From contig NEEC01000010.1 of assembly GCA_002189035.1 (NCBI GenBank), forward strand, positions 1,922,001 to 1,986,000: DNA of 64,000 nucleotides, written 5' to 3'. Every line of letters begins with the position of its first letter. The first letter of the stretch is position 1. Made by a program: the position numbers and the translations under genes. Positions 1-10,800 of the stretch are shown piece by piece. The stretch is from Utricularia gibba (taxonomy: Eukaryota; Streptophyta; Magnoliopsida; Lamiales; Lentibulariaceae). Under the pieces are notes generated by a model. It saw nothing but the letters and a program-made list of their open reading frames with translations. It was not told the DNA's origin and did no database searches.

Positions 1-1693
1 ACAGTATGATAGCACATGAAGAACTTCCACCCACATTACTTGACTCCAGGAATCACCTGGTCTATGAGTAACTACTAATACTGAAAAATAGAATATAGGT
101 CAAACCAAAAGTATCCAACCTGAAAGGTTTTCCTTCATCTTTAACTTGGATCAAGCATGAAGCTCGATGGTCTGACATACAGTATTTGCAACCTCTAGCG
201 ATCCGGCAAGGCAACCCCACATGGTCGGCTAGTCTCTGAACAAATAAGTTTTCTGTTAGGATCATAATGACAAGGAGATTTCTCGATCCAAAATGCAAAT
301 AAGAAAAGTTTTTTAGTCATGAAAAGGACACAAGAACACTAGATTATCTGCTAACCTTGAAAAGTAGTGCACGGTGTCTGCATAGTCCTGTGGACAGGTC
401 ACCAATTGGGAGTACAACACATTTGTTCATATCCTTCAGCCGCTGGCTAACCAGTTTCCAGCATAAATTAAGTTCACCTTGCTCTTCAGGAAATGAACCC
501 CTTAAATATGAATCAACAATGTAACATAGTCGTATGAAGAATCTCAATTCATGTTAAAAGCATAGATGTACCCCATAGAAACAGCAACAAGCTTTCCAAG
601 CTTCTCGGCTAGATTAAGTGTACCCCCCAAGGGTGAGCACATCGCATGAGCTTTATCTTCAAGTTCACGAAGCTTCATGTCCTCACACTGATCAACAAGA
701 GCCACCTCCAGTGAAGAATCCGCAGGATCAATTTCTCTTAGTGAAGTTAGAGGAGGCATCTTTTTACCTTCTTCCAAGTTATTTGACATCAACCATAGGT
801 GTGGGTTCATGCCCAAGATGCTATAAAACCCATCTGAAATTCTGTCAATATACGACAAACAACCATTCACCTGTTCCAACAACATATCAGGACACAAATG
901 ATAATCAATTTGAATAAAAAAAAAATCAAATTTCAACAAGGGCGAAATCTCATACCCAGAAATGATACGAGACAGTATCAGCATCAGAGGATCCATCATC
1001 CACTGAACAGACCACATTTCCATCTTTCACCATATGAAGGGGCTCTGAAGCAAGAGTTGCCTCTTCTGTTATCTTTTTGGCAAGCATTATCTGTAAACAG
1101 TATTTCTCAGTGAATCTACCTATCTCATCATCTGGTTTAGGCTCACTCCTCTTGTCCCCTACCACCGCCGCAGTTGAAATCTTTATAAAATCAGTAAAAG
1201 ATGATGAAAAGTTCCGGTCAGCTGTTGAATCAGAAAAAAAGCTCTCTCCGTAGCTCGTGCTTCCCCCACTCGACAGCATCCCCAAAGGAACCTGGCCTTC
1301 AAAGCCCCTTTTTGGTGACTGATCGAGGATGACTTCACTTGCATTACTCGATGGATGGAGCAGAGAATCCTCCCACGTCTTACTACCTTCATCTCCAGCG
1401 TCGAACAATCGAATATTGCCAGGAGCACTATCGGCCGGAGACTTTTCTTTTTGGTATCTGGAAACCCTCTTCGAAAAGTTACTCAACCTTTTCTGGTGAA
1501 TCCTGTCACCCGTGAACTCACGAGAAATATCACCACCACGAGTCGTTGCAAATCCTCCTCTATTGATTTGACGCTCAACATCCACCGCCTTTACGTCGTG
1601 GAGCAGAAATTTTTCCTCGTGATCTTCAACCGATTCCTTGAACTTGTGGTCCGAAAAATTTCTCGGGAAAAAGTAGGTGGCTTTATGCGGCAT
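1..1693 (-). CDS. CTR1/EDR1-like Raf-type MAPKKK, N-terminal part (runs off the left edge)
   Basis: Partial protein kinase gene read right to left. The first ATG of the open frame is at 1693 (protein begins MPHKATYFFPRNF). Exons are 1693-956, 870-572, 500-356 and 235 to about 100; phases agree across the first three introns. The first exon encodes a Ser-rich low-complexity region. Exons 2-4 encode the EDR1/CTR1 regulatory domain: a DGFYSILGMNPHLW segment, LREIDPADSSLEVALVD, CVVLPIGDLSTGLCRHRALLF and LADHVGLPCRIARGCKYC. The kinase domain lies beyond position 1. In plants this Raf-like (B3) family acts as negative regulators of ethylene or defence and stress signalling. The last splice before the edge, between about 130 and 70, is unclear. 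Family assignment is strong; which paralogue is not certain. Confidence 0.88.
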
Positions 1694-3986
1694 CCTTTGT
1701 TCACGCACTACACGCAACGCGAAGTTTACCCAATCAGGTTGCCGTTGTTCAAGGTCTAAGCACTCTCAAAGAACGCCTCCACCACCTCACGGAGACGCCG
1801 GGAAATACAAGTCCAGAATAAATTTCCGACTTTCCGAAGAAGCTCCAAAGCTCTCCAAAACCCAGATCAATTCACCGACCGAAACACTGATTGCTCATTC
1901 CAATAAAAGACATGGAGGAACCCACTTGTGCAAACACACCCATTACTCCAAATCTCACAAAAGCAATCGACTCTTAAAAGATAAGGTTTTTATCCAAAAA
2001 AGAGCTGTCAATCAAGACATCAGACTTCGTATCCGAAGGCAGTCGAAAACAGGGAGCAGCTACCCCACGAAAAAAGAAGAAAGATAAGGATATGTCCTAC
2101 CGTCAACACCATAAAAGAGCAGCAGAGCTCAAGTTGTGGCGTTTCAAGGGAGCACTCAAGGTTGAATTTTGAAGTACACCCTCCTCTACCCGCGCTGACC
2201 TCAGGACATCGGCGTGGGAGCGAACAACCAAGTTCCCCTTCAAGGCCGACATTTGTGCTATTTCTCCTCCCCCAACGAAACACAAACGAAATCCCACGTG
2301 GCGTGGGGAAAAGTCAGCACTTGTCCCAAATACCGCAGGCTTCATTCACAATCGTTTTGTTTAACAGTCTTGTAATAAAGCTATGCACTTTACAGATAGG
2401 AATTGGAGTCATCCCATTCTTCCCTATTGCATTTACACTCAGATACATCCAGACCTTGAAATCCTACGAACATGATGTCTCTGGCCATACAAAACACCGA
2501 AAGAAGGTGTGTTTCTTTGTGCCCACTTAGGCAGCTATTCAATTCAATGCACATTTGAAGTTCGGACAGAACGGGCGCCATTTAGATGGCCAACTTCGAC
2601 CAAACAAAAAGTTTCCTGAAACTGGGACACACGTCAAGTTATCCACTCCTATTCATTGGGTACGGGTACGGTCTACCCTTATCCTCATTTATGATACTGG
2701 TCAAAAAGAGAAAACTACTGTTCATAGTCAGGTCAGCATGGTTACTCTCGTAATTTACTTAGAAATTATTGGCTATTATGAATATTAAATTTTTCGAAAA
2801 TAGAAAAATAAGGATAATAAAGTTTGTAAATGATCAGGCATCCTTTTTATCTGCTCAGTCATTACAGGGCAGAGGCAGTAGTACACCCACGTACCACTAG
2901 TTGACTATTTTATTATATTCCAGATCTGCCCTATCTTCTAACATCAAGGAAAGCTCCATTACAAAGAAGAAAAAGCTCCAGGAAGAAGATACTTTGCAAT
3001 AATGACACGTCAGGATGAACTTTCGCTTTTCTTGTTCCGATCCTATTTATGAGAAGATAGATAGGTATTAGATAATACACGTATTTTTTTAATTAATGGC
3101 ATTTATCACCCACAGAAGCATTTATGTTACATGTTAGCAATGTAATTTGGCTATTAATTCATTTTCAAACATTTATTCGACTTACGTTTAATATGTATTT
3201 CTTATAATTTAAAAATTAAAGTAATTCAATAATTTATTATATTTAATTGTAATTAGTTATAAAAAATGAATAAAATCGTATAATTTATCCTAAAATATTT
3301 CTCAGAAATCACTTTTTGTAGAAGAAAATTTATTATACAAAAGTAATTTTACAAAAATATAATTAATTTTACAAGAATTGAATTGAAGTTATCTTTGGGC
3401 AGAGCCTATTCCACTTCTTTTCCATTTTCTTGGGTAGACAAAAAGATGACCCGTAAATGGATCGGGCCAAGCAATGAAGTACCAGGAACAACTTGGCGTT
3501 TCAGAGTCCACAGCGATTGTGACTCATCTTGTCTGGGCCTTGGGTGTTCTCACTTGTCCACTGTAGTTACCAGCATCAGCACACTTCAAGGTGCGGTGCA
3601 ATACGAATGAAGGAGAAAAACCACACCAGTTCTTCATTCCATTCAACCCGCATACATCAGTTGCTTCTTATAAAACTATCTATCCTCCATTTCTTCCACA
3701 CACACTATGCACAAAAAAATACATATAAGGTGGATAGATTTATCACATAGTCAGTCATTTGACACCGGGTATTTTTCAAAATCACCCTCAGTTCTACACA
3801 GGGAGAGGGCTGACACATGCTACACTACAACGAGACTACCTGAAAAAAGAGAGATTTTTTCGTCTCCAGTGCCATCCATCCCTTACCTGTCATCAAAACC
3901 AAGGCATCACTTTGCAGCTCATAATTCGTGTTACAAGAGTTACCACTAACAAGATACTTACCCTTCTTCGGCAATGACTATTGGAA
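1694..3986. other. Leader of the CTR1-like gene and intergenic DNA
   Basis: No protein-coding gene is recognised here. Positions up to about 2350 are moderately GC-rich and probably hold the 5' leader and promoter of the leftward kinase gene; two leftward open frames there (2345-2103 and 2283-2020) could be upstream ORFs but lack family features. From about 2760 to 3400 the DNA is very AT-rich. Positions 3400-3990 contain short open frames without recognisable motifs and probably include the 3' end of the J-domain gene's transcript. Confidence 0.5.
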
Positions 3987-5029
3987 CTAGGGATTCTTTC
4001 TTGGTCTGCCTCGCTTCCTCTTCTCAGCAGTTCCAGCAACAGGCGGCGGTTGAGCAACCGCTGGAGCTGCGGCTGAAATAGGGGTTACATTTTGGGGTGG
4101 TGGGGTTCTAGATGGTAAAACTTCTGCCTCGGCGGGGGTGGGGCGCTCCCATAGATCGGAGGCATCCATTTTGGAAAACCACCATCTTGTCCTTTCGCAT
4201 TGCCGGTGGTAAAGCTCATCGGGAAAAATCCCCAACAGCAATAGTAAGCTTCTTTGTCAGGCACAACTGGCGGCATAGATAAAATCTCGGTGGCCGTGAA
4301 TGCCCTCTTGCAACTCTGACACCTCAAGCAACAACCTTCGTATGTTTTCTGATACTCGTAGAGATTGTAACAGTATGGGCACGTAGTCCAGAAATTCTGC
4401 ATTGATTCAGTACTAGGTGCGCTGTTTTTCTTCCGGCCTCTTGTCTCGGTGCTCCTCGCATCACCGTCGCCATCCTCACCTTGGCCTCGGGAGCTACGAC
4501 GGACAGGCAATTTCGGCTCCGAAGCATCTTTCGTTTTTTGTTTCATGCGCTGATTAAACTTCTGCTGCTGCCTTTTCGACGCTGCCAAATCTACCTTGGT
4601 GAATCGGGAGACAACCTCACTGTCGTAGGCAGCTTTCTTCGCCGGATCAGACAAAACCGCCCACGAATCGGCGACTAGATGGAAAGCGGAGTCGGAAAAG
4701 GGGAATTTATTCTTGTCAGGGTGGAGGAGGAGCGCGAGATGCCGGTACTTCTTCTTGATCAATTCGACGTCGTCTGTGCGCTGCCCGAGTTGTAATATCG
4801 CGTACCAATCGGGACGATTGTTCGAGAGCTTGTTGCTGCTGTTGTCTCCGGCGAGAAGAACCTCGGCGATGGCGAGGATCTGATCTGAGCCTTCAAGGAG
4901 AGGCTCCGTTTCCTGGGCGAGAATGGCGAAATCGCGACAGGCGGCGAAGTCTTCGTTACCGAGAAGTTTCTCGGCGATTCCGAGTAGACGCTCAGCTTCT
5001 GCTCGGCTGGTGGTGGTATGATGCTCCAT
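3987..5029 (-). CDS. J-domain (DnaJ-like) protein with AT-hook, one-base frameshift near the C-terminus
   Basis: Single-exon gene starting at 5029. An N-terminal helical region of the type found in plant AT-hook/DUF3444 J-proteins is followed by a J domain at about residues 73-140, with the HPD tripeptide at about 103-105. A Cys-rich segment (CPYC, then CLRCQSCK) and a WGFFPM motif follow. In the starting frame the protein ends at 4085 after 314 residues with an unnatural tail. In the next frame the sequence from about 4143 to 3987 continues as a Pro/Ala-rich tail ending in KRKRGRPRKNP, an AT-hook typical of this family. One extra base in the C run (G run 4134-4138 or 4140-4143 on the plus strand) would join the two. 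The likely role is a co-chaperone, possibly nuclear or chromatin-linked given the AT-hook. The family is clear; whether the frameshift is real or an assembly error is not. Confidence 0.85.
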
Positions 5030-5343
5030 TCGATTTCTGCGAATTAGGTTAAAAAAAACCGGAGGGATGTCCGAGTCCCACGGTAGTTTGATCGGACAAA
5101 AACGACGGCGCCTCGCGTTCTGTTTTTTTTTTTTTTTTTCTTATCTATTTTCTTGTTCAATGTGTCTGAATTTAAAGAAAACAAATAAAGATAAAATTTC
5201 AATTACAAATTTTGATTTTTAAAATAACGGAATAATATTCTCAAACCTCCGGATCGCGCTAGCTCCAAAATTTCCTAAAATTCGTCGCATTTCAAACCCT
5301 AGAGTTCAATGTGATGATCTGTTGTTAATCTTGCTCCTAGAAA

Positions 5344-6751
5344 ATGGATCTGCTTGATATCAAAGGTGGTGTCACTGAGGCGCCATTTAGAAATGTGAAC
5401 TGGGCCAGCATTCCCTCCATGCTAAGGATGCGGTTCGTTGTCACAGTGCGTGGATATATTTCTTGGGGAGAATTGGATTATTAGATCATGCTGTGAATGA
5501 AAAGTATGTTCTGCTTTTATTTTCCGAAAAAATGATGCAACAGAAGTTCTTAGTTAGCAAATCATTGGTGTTGTCAACTCTGAAATAGTCTATCCTCATC
5601 AGCTTTGTTTTCATGAACTGGAATTTAAGCAAAATTTCGCGGAAACAATAGGGCTGTGATATGATTATCGTTCTCCTGAATCTTCTTGCATGTACTTCGA
5701 TATTATGGACAAGAAAATTTGATTGGATTGCTTTTCGAAAAAAAAAAATAGCGATTTTTTTGTTGGTTCTACAGTTGATATCTATCCCAAGAAGAATGGG
5801 TTGGGATATGCTTACACTGAAACCGGTTATGATGATCCTTCTAACTTAGACACGTTTCCGACTGAGGATGATGATAAGGTAGTACTTAACACTTATCTCT
5901 ACCAGAGAAATCTCAGATTCCACGAATGCTATTCTGAAATGAAATGTAATTGAACTGGAAGGAGGACTGCTGTTGTTAGCTTGATTTCTTGCTGAAGACA
6001 GAATTCCATGGCGTGTTTAAGAAACCCACTTTAGCTGACTCAAATGTATGCATGCATGGTCTTTGTATCCACTAGCAAACATCCTAAGTATTTTCAAATA
6101 ATTTCAGAATAAATCATTTTGGATAGCTTATGATGCTGATGCGACCAGGAGTGGAGGAGTTCTATCTGATGCCATAGAAAATAATGGTTTGATTGACCAA
6201 TTTCAGTTTATGTATTGCTTCATCCTATGTTTTCTGTTCTTTATTCTGCTCTGGCATAGATTTTTTAGTAGACCTGCTGTACCTTGAGACAGTGCCATGA
6301 CATTTTTCCATCTATGCTTCCTTTCAGCTTCTTGTGCTGAGCGACCCTCTGATGATTGTGCTCATCGTGGAAACCATTATATGGACTCAAAGCTGAGCTT
6401 CCGAAGAATGCATGTTGAAGTATGGAGAAACAAAAATATGAAAATGGACTAACTTTTCACGTTGGGTTGGATATAGAGGATATCCGAGCCAAATAAAATG
6501 CATAGAGGATAACGCATAGAACACTACTTTATTTGATACGGTTGTTGTGTTTAAATTGATACGGTCATTTATCATTTCTACTAGAGGTATTCATTAAACT
6601 TTTCCTACTTCAATATCCTGATTTCTGATTCCTCTCTTGAATGTTAATGTTTCTTACGATGCTTCTTTTTCACAGGATGGTTCTGAATGCCGAACCTATG
6701 GAAGCTGTTTTCCAGCACTTGAATGTAATTGCTGCTGCAACTGCCGACCCT
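5344..6751 (+). CDS. Unrecognised small split gene
   Basis: A possible gene starts divergently from the J-domain gene, about 315 bases away. An ATG at 5344 begins MDLLDIKGGVTEAPFRNVNW and stays open to about 5480. Three further exons join in consistent phase: about 5780-5879 (VDIYPKKNGLGYAYTETGY, ending DDDK before GTAGTA), 6109-6187 (NKSFWIAYDADATRSGG), and from about 6330 to 6420 (SCAERPSDDCAHRGNHYMDS). The last then joins 6676-6751 (DGSECRTYGSCFPALE, then a Cys-rich end at a TAA). The junction between the first exon and the second is uncertain. An alternative frame of the last exon stays open to 6829. I do not recognise the family; it could also be a decayed gene. Confidence 0.4.
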
Positions 6752-6862
6752 AATTCTCCAGGAGTTTTTCTGCTAGACGTTGCTCATATACCTTCACTGA
6801 ATGTCAATGGATCCTCCGGTTGCATCTAGTGAGCGTGGTCTGCTTTCCAGCTTTGACACCCA

Positions 6863-7129
6863 TCATTTCCTAGATAGCCACTTACCTCTCAACATGCCTT
6901 TTTTCCAGAGCTGCTCGATGATGCTCAACAAAGTAGCAGTTACCATGAAACCGGTGAAGGAAATTGCAATCCCTTGCTCCTTGAGATTTCCCCCGCCCAA
7001 ATCTGGCCTAGAAACAGTCTCTCGCATGGAGCCCGACAGCATGTTTCGAAAAGGGTGTGCATAACTGTGAAGAACTCTTGGATGGGTAACATCCTCTGAA
7101 AAGGATGCGGGAAAGCTCTGTCGTGTCAT
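6863..7129 (-). CDS. Possible small membrane protein, antisense ORF (doubtful)
   Basis: An 88-codon leftward frame lies just downstream of the unrecognised split gene. It contains a plausible hydrophobic segment (residues about 55-74, GIAISFTGFMVTATLLSIIE) followed by a basic tail. The opposite strand is also open over the same interval (6801-7064), so openness alone is weak support. No start context, intron or family match supports it. Listed because the hydrophobic-then-basic order is what a single-pass membrane protein would show. Confidence 0.2.
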   Translation of the reverse strand: MTRQSFPASFSEDVTHPRVLHSYAHPFRNMLSGSMRETVSRPDLGGGNLKEQGIAISFTGFMVTATLLSIIEQLWKKGMLRGKWLSRK

Positions 7130-7813
7130 AATCGTGATTAGGCAGGGATTATTAGTGAGTGATATTCGTTAATAGTGATTAAATATAAAATATAATTTTA
7201 ATGTAATTTATTTGAAATAAAAAAATGCATCGCAGATATTTAAAAAATGCAGTTACGAACACACCTCCGTAGTCTTGAATCTCTTTTTCATCAAAATATT
7301 GTTTTAATTTTTTAAATTATTTTTATACTGAAAAAGTGAAATGGTATAAATAAGCGATTGGAAATGTAGCTAATTCGTTTGGAAAACTTCTCCCTGGAAA
7401 ACAGGGGAGATCTGTAGCATAGACCAGTCGCACCAGATCGGAACTCCACGGTGTCCATCTCCCTGCTCCATAACTCCATTTTTATGCACGGAGATCGACT
7501 GCTTACCTTCCCTCCTCCACGCTAACCTCTCTTTGTCTATACAATAAACAGGCACTGATTGTATATATGCACATTGATTGTCCTCTTCCTAACATTACTG
7601 CGTTTCTTTCCACGTTTGTCTGACCGTTGAGCTGTCGCTTTTAATATTTTACTGCGAAGGTTTTGTTTCGTGATTCTTAAACGTGCTGATGCTTTTCCGG
7701 GATTCATGAAAGCTTTGGTTTTGTTTTCCCGATTGGGAACATGGACGGGAATCATGCAACCCCAAATGTGATGAGGACATTCGGGCGATCGTAACTCGTC
7801 TTTTATTCCCAGG

Positions 7814-10800
7814 ATGGGGCCTTCTCCGGCCAAGTTCTTGTTTGGGTTCCTCCTTATTTCAATCGCACTATGGTTTATATTCATGTAAGTATTATTGTAG
7901 ATGTGATGCTTACATGTTAAGCATTTGTGTGATTTGATGTTATGCTTTCTCCGATTGTTGTTTATGATTTGGTAAAATGTGGGAAAAAGGGACAAGACTG
8001 AAGATCTGTAAGGAGTATTTGATGTTTTTATGTGTGTCGTTTGGTAAACTTTGTTATTGAATGTTATGTTTGGCTGTTGGAATGATTGGGGTGTGTCTCT
8101 TTCAGGTTTGCATCCGGGTTACTTGCTTGGATACTCAGTCGAATTCTCGGAGCTTCAGTTAGATTTAGGGTTGGTGGTTGGAAATGCCTAAGGGACATTG
8201 TTATAAAGTTCAACAAGGTTGTATTCCTGACTAGCTATTTTATTCCCAAGGGGAGTGAAACCTATTACATTTAAATATGCCTATTTAGCCCCGTCAAACT
8301 TGATGTTTCAGTTTGAAGTACCTAATGATATACATTTCTTTATTTGGAGAATATTTTTGTGGCATTTCATTATGTGAATGTATTTCATCCCATCTTATTG
8401 GTTATTGCATCGCAGGGTGCTGTAGAATCATTATCTGTTGGAGAAATAAGGCTAAGTGTACGGCAGTCTTTGGTTATGCTTGGAGTAGGACTCATTTCAA
8501 AGGATCCAAAGTTGCAGATTTTGATTTGTGACCTAGAAGTAGTGATAAGGCCAACAAAAAAGACCACTCAGAAGACTAGACAAAAACGATCTCGTGGATC
8601 AGGGAAAGGAAAGTGGATGGTATTGGGCAGGATGGCGAGGCTTTTGTCTATTTCTGTGAGCGACTTGCTTATAAAGGTAGTATTTTGGTCGATATTCTTG
8701 CTATCAGGTTTCATGATCTTGTTGCTATTAGTTATTTTCCTTGCTGTATTTTGGGATAAAAATCCACGGTAACTTTCTGATCTTACTTCTGAACTCTTCT
8801 TACATGTAGATAGTATGAGATGGTCACTAGGTAGGCAAGTATCATTGTTTCACCTTTGTGCATCAGATAGTATGCATGCAGTAGATCTATGATGAATACA
8901 AATGAAAAGAACCGTAATGAGAAAGAGGATCAAGGATAATAATATATATTAACTCAAATCACAACCTTTTAAAACATTGAGCTTTACATATGGAGGGACT
9001 TGAGATTGCTTGGGGGGGGGGGGGAGGGAGATTAGAGCATGACTACATGAATTTTTGTCTTCTTTCATGAGAGAAATCAAATATAGGTCAGATGGTGCAC
9101 CTTGATTGAGATACTGCTGAGTGAAGTTTTAGCAAGCGAACCCTCTGAATTAAGAGCATCAAGAAAAAGTTCCTTAATCGTGTTTTTGATGCAGTAATTT
9201 ATATATTACTTACTTCTATGTCTAGGCTAACACTCCTGATCCTGCAGATACCGAAAGCTACCATTGATATTAAAGAACTGAGGTTGGACATATCCAAAAA
9301 TGTTGGATCCGAGTCTGGCCTATTTATAAAGCTGCAGCTTTTACCAATTCATGTCTACCCACCAAAAACTTATGATCAATTAGTACGTTTTGGTGGATCT
9401 TCTTGCCAGTTGGCAGATGGAGGCTGTTCTCCATTTAGCTGTGAAGAATTCTCTCTCTTGTGTGAACTCGCGCATAATAGGTGGTTCTTTTTTTATATGA
9501 AATCCAGCATTTCTTCTTTAAAATTTTCAGATCAGAACTGTGAAATAAAATGTAATTTTATGCAAATGACTTGATCTGCACTTGATTATTCTGTTGCTAG
9601 AACATTTTACTAGCTGATTACTTTATGTTTCATCAGAGAATTTGGGGAAGTACATTCTACATTGCTTCTTGAGAATGCAGTTTCTTGCTGTAACTGCACA
9701 ATGCTGTCAGCCTGTTGAGTTACGATTTCTAAAAACTTTTTTCATATGGTAAAAATATTCTGGGATTCCTCTTTCCAAGTTTACTTTAAACCTCAAAACA
9801 ATATCTCTTCTTGGTGATCAGCAGCGAGAGTATTTGAGATTCAGAATTTTCTTCATACAAAAAAGCTTTATCTTTTGTGGTGCTTGTGTTTCAAATGCGA
9901 GGTTTTTTGAAAGCCTTCCATTTTGAATAGTGAAGTTCTCCTTTGTAGTATGCTTACTGCCATGAAAATTGTCCAATTTTTACAGTAACATGTTCTTTTT
10001 ACCTATGAAGTGTGCCACTGTTGAGGAATTGTTCCATTAGGAGTAAGATATCATAGTATTTTGATATTTACGCTTCATACGATTTTTGAATAGGGAAACA
10101 GGAGTAGTAATTCAGAATTTGGATATTACAAGCGGAGATGTTCTTGTTAACTTGGATGAAGATTTGCTGCTCAAGGAAAAGGTTTCATCTGATTCATCTT
10201 CGGTCATTACAGAAGGTGCAGCCAGAAATAAGGAACCTGTGTCTTCAGAAAAGGTGCAGGAAAAACGTGCATTCTCTGGTTTGTTCAAGCTCACTTCCCT
10301 GCTTCCGGAAAAGGTTAGCTTTATTTAGGATTCCATTACAATATTTCCTGGTTTGTATCCTTTATAATCCAGAAAAGATGCTTACAATTAAAAATGCTGC
10401 TGAAGGATTTGAAGCACTAGACATAAATGAAACCGTTGAATAAGGATACAAGAATTGCGAATGGATGGGGGCTAGGCTTCATTGTGAGATATTAGTGTAA
10501 TATTTAGATGCTTCATTTATGTTTGTGGTTTTCTGATTTGGAGAGTCTCATTATGTGATTTTGGAGGCTACTCTTTATTCTGTCTTTGTGGTTTGTGGTT
10601 CCTTCCTGAGAACCCTGCTGAGTTTTTTTACATTGATTTGGTCATAGGCTCTACTGTTGCATTTTCAAGTACTTGTTTACTAAAACTAACATGAACTGGT
10701 GAAAATGATCTGTGCGTTTTTTTTTTTTTTCTGAACAGGCAGCATTCACTCTGCCTAAGTTTGATGTAAAATTTCTGCATCGGGCCTGTGGACTTGAGGT

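Noticed and set aside
7537-7995. 152-codon leftward frame over the SABRE start
   Set aside because: It overlaps the real SABRE exon 1 and its first intron and shows no domain.
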